Source of the DNA: Pinisolibacter aquiterrae
Lineage (GTDB): Bacteria > Pseudomonadota > Alphaproteobacteria > Rhizobiales > Ancalomicrobiaceae
Assembly (NCBI RefSeq): GCF_019160155.1
Contig: NZ_JAFNIH010000023.1
Span: 62,001-126,000, forward strand
DNA: 64,000 nucleotides
Direction of reading: 5' to 3'
Shown here: in pieces, positions 13,293 through 21,468 of the stretch
Layout: the number at the start of each line of letters is the position of its first letter
How positions within the stretch are numbered: position 1 is the stretch's first letter
Made by a program: the position numbers and the translations under genes
The notes under the pieces: model-generated
Told to the model about the DNA's origin: nothing
Database searches by the model: none
Seen by the model: the letters and a program-made list of their open reading frames with translations, nothing else

Positions 13293-13355
13293 CCGTCCCG
13301 ACCGTCCCGACCGTCCCGACCGTCCCGACCGTCCCGACCGTCCCGACCGTCCCGA
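13293..13355 (+). repeat. seven tandem copies of a 9-bp unit
   Basis: CCGTCCCGA is repeated seven times without error (63 bp) in the 869-bp gap after uvrA. The unit length of 9 would be in frame in a coding region, but no gene covers it. The rest of 12911-13290 is GC-rich with a small hairpin at 13196-13213 and no coding signal. Confidence 0.95.
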
Positions 13356-13384
13356 TTGAAACATGTCTATGAAGTAGAGCTATG
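13356..13384 (+). promoter_or_regulatory. candidate promoter for the anti-SD hairpin RNA
   Basis: TTGAAA (13356-13361), a 17-bp spacer, then GCTATG (13379-13384), directly after the 9-bp repeat and in the only AT-rich part of this gap. The -10 box is imperfect. A dyad ATGCG-TATT-CGCAT (13382-13395) overlaps the expected start point. Confidence 0.3.
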
Positions 13385-13423
13385 CGTATTCGCATGATCG
13401 ACATGCGAACTCCGCTCTTATTG

Positions 13424-13440
13424 GGACAGGGAATCTGTCC
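13424..13440. promoter_or_regulatory. dyad, possible operator or 5' RNA hairpin
   Basis: GGACAG-GGAAT-CTGTCC, a perfect 6-bp inverted repeat with a 5-nt centre, between the candidate promoter at 13356 and the hairpin array starting at 13461. No regulator can be named. Confidence 0.4.
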
Positions 13441-13460
13441 TATCAAAGTGGGGACGAAAC

Positions 13461-13646
13461 GTTCCGCCGGTCTCTTCCTCCCAGCCGACCGTCGCCTCGT
13501 TTCCGGACGCCTCGCGGCGTCACGTCTCCGGATCGACGCGTCCTCCTCCCTCGCGCGATCCGTCGACCCGAACGAGCGCTCCTCCCTGCTCGGATCGGTG
13601 TATCGAGCGCCCGCCGGTTTCTCCTCCCTCCGGCGGGCGCCTCGAT
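13461..13646 (+). ncRNA. candidate CcsR/cuckoo-like small RNA, four hairpins with UCCUCCC loops
   Basis: Four consecutive stem-loops on the plus strand each expose an anti-Shine-Dalgarno motif. (1) CGGTC/GACCG at 13468-13491, loop with CTTCCTCCC. (2) An 11-bp stem with one bulge, 13529-13562, loop TCCTCCTCCCT. (3) A 5-bp stem extended by four pairs across a small internal loop, 13568-13598, loop GCTCCTCCCT. (4) A 16-bp stem with one bulge, 13602-13646, loop TTTCTCCTCCCT. CTCCTCCCT is exact in loops 2-4, while the stems are unrelated. Known relatives are the CCUCCUCCC-loop RNAs CcsR1-4 of Rhodobacter and alpha-r14 sRNAs of rhizobia. No DUF1127 (CcaF1) gene, the usual CcsR neighbour, is seen. 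Precise ends are unknown; the array may be cut into several RNAs. Confidence 0.55.
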
Positions 13647-13729
13647 TCTCACGCCCCTCTTCCACTCCGCCCGACGCGCCCACCTACGGTTCCACCGTGG
13701 CCACGCCTTTGCGCGCGTCATGAAAAAAG

Positions 13730-13751
13730 GGCGGGGTCCGTCGGCCCCGCC
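13730..13751 (-). terminator. rho-independent terminator of the lipoprotein gene
   Basis: On the minus strand GGCGGGG...CCCCGCC is followed directly by CTTTTTTC (the complement of GAAAAAAG, 13722-13729), 28 bp past the stop of the gene at 13780. Confidence 0.9.
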
Positions 13752-13779
13752 TCGTCGCGTCCTTCGCGTGCGGCCTCGC

Positions 13780-14484
13780 TCAGGAGACCGGGTCGACATA
13801 GGCGAGCGAGAACCAGGTCTCGAGCGGCATCACGTCGATCGGGTCGCCGCTGTCGCGCATCCAGCTGTCGGCGATCCAGTCGATGCCGGTGGTCTTGTCG
13901 GTCATCACCGCGGTGGCGTGGGCGTAGAGGAAGGCGCCGCGCGATTCCGGGCGCTGGACGTGATGGTATTTGAGAAGCCCGTTGCGCTCGAGCCAGACCA
14001 TCAGCGTCGTCGTGTTGGTGGCTTCGTCGAGACAATCGGTCTGGCCGAGCTTGTGGGCGTCGCCGAGCTCGGACCCACGCTTGTCGGGCGGGCCGCCGAG
14101 CTGCGGCGCGGCGAGCTTCTCCCACCATTGATCGGCGAGATCGATGGCGTGGCGCTCGGCTTCGGGCGATCCGCCGTTGCGGGCGAAGAGGCCGGCGACG
14201 GTCGCCAACTCCTCGGGACCCATGGCGATCGCCGTCTTGAACTCGCAACCGAAGCCGTGACAGTAGGGCAGTCGATTGCCGATCGGCAGGGCGGCGCCGC
14301 GCTCGCCGTACCATTGGCGGACGCCGGGCTCGATCCGGAAGTCGCCGCGCGGCAGCGAGCCGGTGGCGATGTCGTCGGCCTCCTCGACGAGAGCGGTCTT
14401 GGCCGGGGCCTCGTCGCCGCCGGTCTTGCAGCCCACCAGACCCGTGGCGAGGGCCAGCATCAGGGACAATCGGACGGCGCGCAT
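13780..14484 (-). CDS. putative lipoprotein, possible transglutaminase/cysteine-protease-like fold
   Basis: A 234-residue predicted lipoprotein: the signal peptide ends in the lipobox LVGC, so Cys19 would be lipidated. I do not recognise a named family. The C-terminal half has TDCLDEATNTT, then LYAHATAVMTD and TGIDWIADSWMRDSG. This Cys...His...Asp order with those contexts resembles papain/transglutaminase-like catalytic triads; that is inference from pattern only. It is divergent from trmFO and ends in a strong terminator, so it is probably a single-gene transcript. Confidence 0.7.
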   Translation of the reverse strand: MRAVRLSLMLALATGLVGCKTGGDEAPAKTALVEEADDIATGSLPRGDFRIEPGVRQWYGERGAALPIGNRLPYCHGFGCEFKTAIAMGPEELATVAGLFARNGGSPEAERHAIDLADQWWEKLAAPQLGGPPDKRGSELGDAHKLGQTDCLDEATNTTTLMVWLERNGLLKYHHVQRPESRGAFLYAHATAVMTDKTTGIDWIADSWMRDSGDPIDVMPLETWFSLAYVDPVS

Positions 14485-14637
14485 CGGAACCCCTCATTCG
14501 AATCGATCGACGAATCAGCGAATTACGACGTCCAATTAGGCGGGTTTTCCACAGGTCCGAAACAGGCAATATTTGCCCGGTGGCGGCCGGACTCTTCGGC
14601 TCTGGGCAGGCTCGTCGAGAGATGCTAGGTCGTCGTC

Positions 14638-16074
14638 ATGATCAAAGATGAAGATGCTCTTCGCGCGGTCCATGTGATCGGTGGTGGACTGGCCGGTTCG
14701 GAAGCGGCCTGGGCGCTGGCGGTGCGCGGCGTGCCGGTCGTTCTGCACGAGATGCGGCCGGTGCGCGGCACCGAGGCGCACCAGACCGACCGTCTCGGCG
14801 AGTTGGTCTGTTCCAATTCGCTGCGCTCCGACGATCCCGAGACCAATGCGGTCGGCGTGCTCCACGCGGAGTTGCGCGCCTGCGGCTCGCTGATCATGCA
14901 GGCGGCCGACGCTCATCAGGTGCCGGCCGGCGGCGCGCTCGCGGTCGACCGCGAGGCCTTCGCCGCCGCCGTCACGCAGGCGCTCGCGAGCCATCCGCTG
15001 ATCGAGATCCGCCGCGAGGAGGTCGCCGGCCTGCCCGACCCCTCTTGGGACAGCGTGATCGTCGCGACCGGCCCCCTCACCTCGCCGGATCTGGCGGCGG
15101 CGGTCGGCGCGCTCACCGGCGAGGACCAGCTCGCCTTCTTCGACGCGATCGCGCCGATCGTCCATTTCGACAGCATCGACATGAGCCGCGCCTGGATGCA
15201 GTCGCGCTACGACAAGGCCGGCCCCGGCGGTACCGGCGCGGACTATCTCAACTGTCCCATGGACAAGGCGCAGTACGAGGCCTTCGTCGACGCGCTGATC
15301 ACCGGCGAGAAGGTGTCGTTCAAGGACTGGGAGGCGTCGACGCCCTATTTCGACGGCTGCCTGCCTGTCGAGGTGATGGCGGAGCGCGGGCGCGAGACGC
15401 TCCGGCACGGGCCGATGAAGCCCGTCGGCCTCACCAACCCGCACCAGCCGGACATCAAGGCGCATGCCATCGTCCAGCTGCGGCAGGACAACGCCTTCGG
15501 CACGCTGTGGAACCTCGTGGGCTTCCAGACCAAGCTCAAACATGCCGAGCAGGTGCGGGTGTTCCGGATGATCCCCGGGCTCGAGAAGGCCGAATTCGCC
15601 CGTCTCGGCGGGCTCCATCGCAACACCTATCTGAATTCGCCGCGCCTCCTCGACGCGACGCTGCGGCTGAAGAGCGAGACGCGGCTGCGCTTCGCCGGTC
15701 AGATCACCGGCTGCGAGGGCTATGTGGAGAGCGCGGCGATCGGCCATCTCGCCGGGCGCTTCGCCGCCGCCGAGCGGCTCGGGCGCGTGGCCGTGCCGCC
15801 GCCGCCGACCACCGCCATGGGGGCGCTCCTCGGCCACATCACCGGCGGGCACATCGCCGAGAGCGAAGCCGAGGCGGCCTCGGGCAAGCCGCGCGCCTTC
15901 CAGCCGATGAACGTCAATTTCGGCCTGTTCCCGCCGATCGTCGCCCCCAAGGTCGACAAGGACGGGCGCCGGTTCAAGGGCACCGAGAAGACGGTGGAGA
16001 AGAAGCGCGCCATGGCCCACCGGGCGCGGGCCGATCTCGCCGCTTGGAACGCGGCCGAAGCCGGAACGGACTGA
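14638..16074 (+). CDS. trmFO: tRNA (uracil-5-)-methyltransferase, folate- and FAD-dependent
   Basis: A 478-residue flavoprotein that forms m5U54 (ribothymidine) in the T loop of tRNA using methylene-tetrahydrofolate. The N-terminal FAD motif [16 protein letters not shown] is followed by LHEMRP and the family signature [39 protein letters not shown] and the long C-terminal [12 protein letters not shown]...GALLGHIT region are also typical. Length is normal. It converges with the NDUFAF6-like gene across a 105-bp gap containing a 3'-end duplication. Confidence 0.96.
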   Translation: MIKDEDALRAVHVIGGGLAGSEAAWALAVRGVPVVLHEMRPVRGTEAHQTDRLGELVCSNSLRSDDPETNAVGVLHAELRACGSLIMQAADAHQVPAGGALAVDREAFAAAVTQALASHPLIEIRREEVAGLPDPSWDSVIVATGPLTSPDLAAAVGALTGEDQLAFFDAIAPIVHFDSIDMSRAWMQSRYDKAGPGGTGADYLNCPMDKAQYEAFVDALITGEKVSFKDWEASTPYFDGCLPVEVMAERGRETLRHGPMKPVGLTNPHQPDIKAHAIVQLRQDNAFGTLWNLVGFQTKLKHAEQVRVFRMIPGLEKAEFARLGGLHRNTYLNSPRLLDATLRLKSETRLRFAGQITGCEGYVESAAIGHLAGRFAAAERLGRVAVPPPPTTAMGALLGHITGGHIAESEAEAASGKPRAFQPMNVNFGLFPPIVAPKVDKDGRRFKGTEKTVEKKRAMAHRARADLAAWNAAEAGTD

Positions 16075-16133
16075 GGCGGAGGCCTTTCCGGCCTCGAAAC
16101 GCGGCGCGCCGAGATCCACGGATCCGCGCGCCC

Positions 16134-16212
16134 GTTCCTCACATCAACTCGCCGCGCCGCCTCGCGGCGCGCCTGTTCTTCACATCAACTCGCCGCGCCG
16201 CCTCGCGGCGCG
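16134..16212. repeat. 41-bp-period tandem duplication at the end of the NDUFAF6-like gene
   Basis: CACATCAACTCGCCGCGCCG... occurs as two exact 32-bp copies (16140-16171 and 16181-16212), extended to 38 bp with one mismatch. The right copy holds the last codons and stop of the minus-strand gene; the left copy repeats this tail, including an in-frame-looking stop, downstream. Each copy contains a CGCCGCG/CGCGGCG stem and may serve as a transcript end. Confidence 0.9.
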
Positions 16213-17115
16213 GCGGGCCCGGCGCGCGGAGCGCCACAGCCGCCAGTGCCGATGCCAGGGCGCCAGTTCGGTCGAGGTGTGGAAGGGATCGAAGTCGGGA
16301 CGATCCATCCGGTCGAGCCAGGGGTCGACCAGCGCGAGCGGCAGGAAGGCCGGCGCGGCGACGATCGGGATATGGGCGATGCGGCGGCGGGTCTCGGCGA
16401 GCGCGTCGCGGGCATGGGCGCGCAGCGCCGCGTGGAGGGCGCGCAGCGCCGGTGTGGCGCGGCCGGCGAAGAGATCGGCGCGATCGACCCCGTGCGCCTC
16501 GACGAGGTCGACGGGCAGGAAGATCTGCCCGCGCGAGGCGTGAAACGGCAAGGCTCGCAACAGGCCGGTGACGCCCCAGGCGCGGCCGGCGGCGGTGATC
16601 GCGGCCTCGATCGCGGGGCCGTCGCAGGCGCCGTCGAGGATGCGGCAGGCGAGCCCGACCACGGAGCCGACGGTATCGTCGCAATAGGTGTCGAGATCGG
16701 CGAGCGTCGGCATGGGATCGTCGTAGAGGTCGAAGATCCGCGCCTCGATCAGGCGCTCGAAGGGCTCCGGCGGCAGATCGAAGCGACGGATCGTGTCGAG
16801 GAGCGCGGCGGCGATCGGATGGCCGGCGCCCTCGCCGCCGCGCGTGCCCGCCAGCATGTCGGCCCACCAGCGCGCCCTCACCTCGCCCGGCAGCGGGTCG
16901 GAGACGACGTCGCGAATGCGGGCGATCTCGTCGGAGAAGGCATAGAGCGCGTAGAGATGGCGGCGACGGTCCTCGGGTGCCCACAGGCCCGCGAGCCAAC
17001 GATCATGATCATGCGCCCGGACGCGCTCGGCGGCGACGGCGTAGGCCGCGCTCGGCTCGAAGGGCGCGGCGGCCGGGACGGAGGGAGCGGCGGAATCGGA
17101 GACGCGATCGGACAT
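16180..17115 (-). CDS. squalene/phytoene synthase-like protein, NDUFAF6 (complex I assembly) type
   Basis: A 311-residue member of the trans-isoprenyl diphosphate synthase (squalene/phytoene synthase) fold, with YALYAFSDEIARIRD and later YCDDTVGSVVGLACRIL in place of the two Asp-rich motifs. No carotenoid or hopanoid genes are nearby. It follows secD, secF and the Mth938 protein on the same strand. The human homologues of the last two, NDUFAF6 and NDUFAF3, assemble respiratory complex I, so a role in complex I biogenesis is more likely than terpenoid synthesis. This is inference from homology and context. The start is uncertain: ATG at 17115 (MSDRVSD), 17127 or 17163 are in frame. Confidence 0.8.
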   Translation of the reverse strand: MSDRVSDSAAPSVPAAAPFEPSAAYAVAAERVRAHDHDRWLAGLWAPEDRRRHLYALYAFSDEIARIRDVVSDPLPGEVRARWWADMLAGTRGGEGAGHPIAAALLDTIRRFDLPPEPFERLIEARIFDLYDDPMPTLADLDTYCDDTVGSVVGLACRILDGACDGPAIEAAITAAGRAWGVTGLLRALPFHASRGQIFLPVDLVEAHGVDRADLFAGRATPALRALHAALRAHARDALAETRRRIAHIPIVAAPAFLPLALVDPWLDRMDRPDFDPFHTSTELAPWHRHWRLWRSARRARRAARRRGELM

Positions 17116-17220
17116 GGACGCGGACATAGGGCGAAGCTCGTTCGATACCAGTCTCGAGGGCATCCCGGGGCCGGGAATTTTCGTCGGCCCGCGCGCGGTC
17201 GGGTCGCCCGAGACGGCGGA

Positions 17221-17607
17221 TCACTCGACGGCGAGAAGCGCGGCGGCGACGCGGCGGCCCTCGGCGAGCAACACGTTCCAGGTGCGGAGCGCGTTGCCGG
17301 TCGCCATCGGATCGGCGGAGATCCTGAGATCCCGGAACCGCCAGCGCAGGGCCTCGGAGATCGGCACGAGATCGCGGCCGGTGCCGAGGAGGCAGATGTC
17401 GATGTCGGCGGCCTCGGCGAAGACCGGCGCCAGGGTGGCGGCATCGAAGACAGGGGGCGTGCCGGGCTCCCAGGCGCGCATGCCCGAGGGCAGGCACAGC
17501 AGCGAGCCGCGATGGCTCATGCCGGCGAAGCGAAACCCACCGAGGCCGTAGCCGTCGATCGGCGCCGTCCGCGGCAGCCGGCGCACGCCGTCTCCTTCGC
17601 TCTCCAC
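17221..17607 (-). CDS. Mth938-like (DUF498) protein, NDUFAF3 homologue
   Basis: A 128-residue single-domain protein of the Mth938/DUF498 family. Visible family features are IDGYGLGGFRFAG near the start, a middle LLGTGRDLVPI turn, and MATGNALRTWNVLLAEGRRVAAALL at the end. It starts 24 nt after secF, so they are probably co-transcribed. The mitochondrial homologue NDUFAF3 is a complex I assembly factor, and the next gene resembles its partner NDUFAF6. The link to Sec genes suggests a role near membrane insertion of complex I subunits; this is inference. No signal peptide, cytoplasmic. Confidence 0.85.
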   Translation of the reverse strand: MESEGDGVRRLPRTAPIDGYGLGGFRFAGMSHRGSLLCLPSGMRAWEPGTPPVFDAATLAPVFAEAADIDICLLGTGRDLVPISEALRWRFRDLRISADPMATGNALRTWNVLLAEGRRVAAALLAVE

Positions 17608-17631
17608 CCCGGGCTCCTTCTTCGTCTTCCG

Positions 17632-18576
17632 TCAGGCGGTGGCGGTCGCCGCGCCTTCGGTCTTCTCCGCGCCCTTGCCACCGCCGGTGCGCAGGTTGAG
17701 GAAGATCAGGAGCGGCGCGGAGACGACGATCGACGAATAGGTGCCGATGACGATGCCGGCCAGCATGGTGAAGTTGAAGCCGCGCAGCGCCTCGCCGCCG
17801 AAGACATACATCGCCGCCATCGCCAGGAAGGTCGTGGTCGAGGTGCGGATGGTGCGGGTCAGGGTCTGGTTGATCGACAGATCGATCAGCGACGCCAGAT
17901 CCATCTTCTTGTATTTACGTAAGTTTTCGCGAATTCGATCGTAGATGACGACGGTGTCGTTGAGCGAATAGCCGACCAGCGTCAAGATCGCCGCGATGGC
18001 CGTCAGATCGAACGAGATCTGCAGCACCGCCAAGAGGCCGAGCGTCAGCACGACGTCGTGGATCGTCGTCAGCACCGCGCCGACGGCGAACTGCCATTCG
18101 AAGCGGAACCACAGATAGATCAGGATGACGAACAGCGAGACCACGACGGCGATCGCGCCGTCGCGGCGCAGGTCGGCGGAGACGCGCGGTCCCACCACCT
18201 CGACGCGGCGATAGTCGTAGCCGTTGCCGAGTGTCGCCTTGACCTTGGCCACACCCGCCTGCTGGGCGAGTTCGTCGCCCTCCTGCTGGGCGAGCCGGAT
18301 CAGCACGTCCTCGGCCTGGCCGAAGCCCTGGACCTGAACCTCGCCGATGTTCAGAGCCGAGAGATCGGTTCGGATCTTGTGCAGATCGGCCGGCGTCTGG
18401 TGCGCACGCACCTCGATCACCGTGCCACCGGCAAAGTCGATGCCGTAGTTGAGGCCGAAGACGGCGACCGCCAGGATCGAGAGGGTGACCAGCACCATCG
18501 AGATCGGGAAGGTGATCAACCGCGCCCCCATGAAGGGGATCTTGGTGTCTTCCGGGATCAGTTTGATCAGGCGCAT
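17632..18576 (-). CDS. secF: protein translocase subunit SecF
   Basis: A 314-residue inner-membrane partner of SecD, which uses the proton motive force to pull proteins out of the SecYEG channel. Segment 1 is followed by the family motif GLNYGIDFAGGT. A periplasmic domain of about 100 residues comes next, then five C-terminal membrane segments with the conserved GYSLNDTVVIYDRIREN. It starts 67 nt after secD. Confidence 0.97.
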   Translation of the reverse strand: MRLIKLIPEDTKIPFMGARLITFPISMVLVTLSILAVAVFGLNYGIDFAGGTVIEVRAHQTPADLHKIRTDLSALNIGEVQVQGFGQAEDVLIRLAQQEGDELAQQAGVAKVKATLGNGYDYRRVEVVGPRVSADLRRDGAIAVVVSLFVILIYLWFRFEWQFAVGAVLTTIHDVVLTLGLLAVLQISFDLTAIAAILTLVGYSLNDTVVIYDRIRENLRKYKKMDLASLIDLSINQTLTRTIRTSTTTFLAMAAMYVFGGEALRGFNFTMLAGIVIGTYSSIVVSAPLLIFLNLRTGGGKGAEKTEGAATATA

Positions 18577-18643
18577 CGTGACTTCCTGCCTAGAACGGAT
18601 GCTTCGGACGGGCCGGCGAGACGCCGGCCGGCGCTCGCGAAAC

Positions 18644-20245
18644 TCAGATGGGGACCCGGGTCGGACGCACCTTCTTCACCCACAGCGCCACCATCAGGCG
18701 CGTGACGGTGACGGCCGTGAAGAGCGTCGTCAGGATGCCGATGCCGAGCGTCACCGCAAACCCCTTGATCGGCCCGGTGCCGAGGAAGAACATCACGATG
18801 GCGGCGATCAGCGTCGTCAGGTTGGAATCGACGATGGTGCCGAGCGCGCGCGAGAAGCCCGCGTCGATCGCCGAGATCGCCGAGCGGCCGAGCTTCTGCT
18901 CCTCGCGGATGCGCTCGTAGATCAGCACGTTGGCGTCGACCGCCATGCCGATGGTGAGCACGATGCCCGCGATGCCGGGCAGCGTCAGCGTTGCCTGCAA
19001 CAGCGACAGGATCGCCATCAGCATCACCACGTTGATGACCACCGCGACGTCGGCGAAGACGCCGAGCAGCCCGTAGTTGCCGATCATGTAGAGCACGACC
19101 AGGACGGTGCCGACGGTGGCGGCGAGCTTGCCCGCCTCGATCGAGTCGGCGCCGAGGCCGGGGCCGACGGTGCGTTCCTCGACCACGGTGAGGTCGGCCG
19201 GAAGCGCGCCGGCGCGCAGGAGCAGCGCCAGATCGTTGGCGCCCTGGACGGTGAAGTTGCCCGAGATCTGGCCGGAGCCGCCGAGGATCGGCTCGCGGAT
19301 CACCGGATAGGAGATCACGTCCTTGTCGAGCACGATGGCGAAGGGGCGGCCGACGTTCTGCTGGCTGATCTGCGCGAACTTCTGGGCGCCGGAGGTGTTG
19401 AAGCGGAAGGAGACGACCGGCTCGCTCGACTGCGAGGAGAAGGACGCCTGAGCGTCGACCAGTTCCTCGCCGGTCAGCATGGCCCGCTTCTGCACCAGCA
19501 CCGGCACCGGCGGGTCGTCGCGGGTCATCAGCACTTCGGTGTCGGGGGCGCGGGCGCCGTCGACGGCGGCCTGACCGACGCCCTCCACCATGTGGAAGGT
19601 GAGGCGCGCGGTCTGGCGCAGGAGGTCCTTGAGGCGCTCGATGTCCTGCAGGCCGGGGACCTGGACGAGCAGGCGATTGGCGCCCTGGCGGGCGATCACC
19701 GGCTCGGTGGTGCCGAGCTGGTCGACGCGGCGGCGGACGACTTCCATCGACTGCTCGACCACCTTGCGGGAGCGGAACTCGAGGCCGGCCGGGGTCAACG
19801 TCAGGCGGAAGAGGCCGTTCTCGCCCTTGGTGATCTCCGTGTCGACCACGGTGTTGCCGGTGAAGACGGTGTCGGAAAGCGTCTGGACGAGGCCCTGGAG
19901 CTTCTTGCCGGCCGCGTCGACCTTGGCGAGATCGGAGATGCGGACCTGGACGCCGGCGCCCTGAATGCCGAGGCCGGAATAGCCGATCCTATCCTCGCGC
20001 AGCACGCGGCGGACGTCGTCGCGCAGCACGTCGAGGCGGTCCTTGACCATCGCCTGGGTGTCGACCTCGAGCAACAGATGGGCGCCGCCCTGGAGATCGA
20101 GACCGAGGGTGAGCTGGCGATGCGGCAGCCAATCGGGCAGGCCCGACAGGGTCGACCGGCTCACGAAGTTCGGAGCCACCAGCAGCAGCGACAGGACACA
20201 GGACGCGACGATCGCCCAGATCTTCCAGCGCGAGAAATGAAGCAT
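18644..20245 (-). CDS. secD: protein translocase subunit SecD
   Basis: A 533-residue inner-membrane subunit of SecDF-YajC. The first membrane segment is followed by LTLGLDLQGGAHLLLEVD (SecD motif). A large periplasmic domain follows, then six-segment RND-like C-terminal membrane core with GIVLTIGMAVDANVLIYERIREE. The proton-relay Asp in VDANV is present. The yajC-secD gap has a 9-bp hairpin (20272-20295) that could tune relative expression. Confidence 0.97.
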   Translation of the reverse strand: MLHFSRWKIWAIVASCVLSLLLVAPNFVSRSTLSGLPDWLPHRQLTLGLDLQGGAHLLLEVDTQAMVKDRLDVLRDDVRRVLREDRIGYSGLGIQGAGVQVRISDLAKVDAAGKKLQGLVQTLSDTVFTGNTVVDTEITKGENGLFRLTLTPAGLEFRSRKVVEQSMEVVRRRVDQLGTTEPVIARQGANRLLVQVPGLQDIERLKDLLRQTARLTFHMVEGVGQAAVDGARAPDTEVLMTRDDPPVPVLVQKRAMLTGEELVDAQASFSSQSSEPVVSFRFNTSGAQKFAQISQQNVGRPFAIVLDKDVISYPVIREPILGGSGQISGNFTVQGANDLALLLRAGALPADLTVVEERTVGPGLGADSIEAGKLAATVGTVLVVLYMIGNYGLLGVFADVAVVINVVMLMAILSLLQATLTLPGIAGIVLTIGMAVDANVLIYERIREEQKLGRSAISAIDAGFSRALGTIVDSNLTTLIAAIVMFFLGTGPIKGFAVTLGIGILTTLFTAVTVTRLMVALWVKKVRPTRVPI

Positions 20246-20338
20246 CGAAACGTCCCCAGTCTCGGGAAGGGCGACGGCGTCAGGCGACGCCGTCGTGAAA
20301 CGCCCGCCGCGCAGGAAGCGCGGGCGGGCGCAGGGTCA

Positions 20339-20683
20339 TCACTCGTTGGCGGCCTTGACGGGCTCGCCCTTGGCGCGGACCTCGACGATGGTGGAGCGCA
20401 CCACGCGGGCCTTGACGCCCTCGGCGATCTCGACCTCGATCTCGGCGTCGTTGACGACCTTGAGCACCTTGCCGATGAAACCGCCGCCGGTCACGACGAC
20501 GTCACCGCGGCGCAGATTCTTGATCAGCTCCTCGTGCGCCTTCTGACGCTGGCGCTGCGGCCGGATGATCATCACCCACATGATGACCAGGATGAAGACG
20601 AAGGGCACCAGGGACATCACGATGTCCTGGATGCCGCCGGCGGAACCTGCAGCGCCCTGGGCGAAGGCGGGGGTCACGAACAT
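20339..20683 (-). CDS. yajC: preprotein translocase subunit YajC
   Basis: A 114-residue single-span membrane protein: a hydrophobic helix (about 18-38) followed by IIRPQRQRQKAHEELIKNLRRGDVVVTGGG, the family signature. It binds SecDF and the channel. The start MFVTPAFAQG at 20683 was chosen because GAGGAG precedes it; upstream in-frame sequence is Arg/Pro-rich. It is the first gene of the yajC-secD-secF-Mth938-NDUFAF6-like string, read from the promoter at 20839. Confidence 0.95.
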   Translation of the reverse strand: MFVTPAFAQGAAGSAGGIQDIVMSLVPFVFILVIMWVMIIRPQRQRQKAHEELIKNLRRGDVVVTGGGFIGKVLKVVNDAEIEVEIAEGVKARVVRSTIVEVRAKGEPVKAANE

Positions 20684-20838
20684 GCGATACTCCTCGGAGT
20701 GTCTCGAGCACACCCGACGGGCGGCTGGGATACGTCTGGCGCGCGCGCCGGGCGGCGGGATCGGAAACCGACCTCGAACCGCCCTCAAGTGGGCACGGCA
20801 AATCGGCGCGACAAGGGGGGATTCCCCGAGCCGCGCGG

Positions 20839-20866
20839 ACTATAGCCATCGATGTGGGGAATGCAA
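20839..20866 (-). promoter_or_regulatory. sigma-70 promoter for the yajC-secDF operon
   Basis: On the minus strand TTGCAT (20861-20866) and TATAGT (20839-20844) are 16 bp apart, 156 bp before yajC. This is one of the best matches to a vegetative promoter in the window. The gap 20684-21061 holds no other feature that I can support. Confidence 0.6.
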
Positions 20867-21061
20867 ACCACGGACCCCGCCCCGAGGCGCCCGTGGCGAC
20901 GCGCCTCTCGTAGCCGAGAGATCCGTGGTTCGGCCGTTGCCGGCTCTCCTTCGCGGACGCCGCGGCGATGCGGTCCGTCACGGGAACGCCCGGTGATCGG
21001 GACGCGGCCGGCCGCTCCCGGTCGATATGGGTCGGGCCGGCCGGGTCCCGGCCGGCGCCGC

Positions 21062-21347
21062 TCACCGCACGGCTTCGACGACCTGACAGTCCGTGCCGGC
21101 GGCCGACATGCAGGAACCGACCGCCTCGACCTTCGCGGCTTCGAATTCCGCGTCGGTGGACTTCTTTCGCCAGGCCCGTCCGCAACAGCCGTTCGCGCTG
21201 GTCGCGAAGGCTCTCGGCCCGGCCTTCGCCTCACACCTCTCGTACATCTCGGCACGCGTCGTTCGGACAGCTCGGCGCGGCGACGGCCGCCGTCGAGACG
21301 ACGGCGCAGAGACCCAGAGCAGCCCCTCGAATAGCCCACATGACCAT
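21062..21347 (-). pseudogene. small secreted Cys-rich protein interrupted by a frameshift
   Basis: From ATG 21347, after a GAGGA ribosome-binding site, one frame gives a clean signal peptide (MVMWAIRGAALGLCAVVSTAAVAA) but stops after 38 residues. A second frame, overlapping near 21250, continues as EMYERCEAKAGPRAFATSANG and on through a Cys-containing stretch to a stop at 21062, with coding-like third positions. Removing one base around 21251 joins them into a protein of about 93 residues with seven Cys after the signal peptide. It could be a decayed gene, a sequencing or assembly error, or less likely programmed frameshifting. I know no family for it. Confidence 0.55.
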
Positions 21348-21468
21348 GACGACGTCCTCGTTCTCGTCACGCCTCGCTCGCGTTTTCCGCGATGCGACGC
21401 CGGGACCTCCCTCCCGGATACCGGATTACCCGTACATCCCCTGAGATCAACACGGGCAGCCCCGCGCC

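Noticed and set aside
13062-13723. Plus-strand ORFs through the uvrA-downstream region (Ser/Pro/Arg-rich)
   Set aside because: Their composition comes from the CCGTCCCGA repeats and the CTCCTCC loops; there is no ribosome-binding site or domain.
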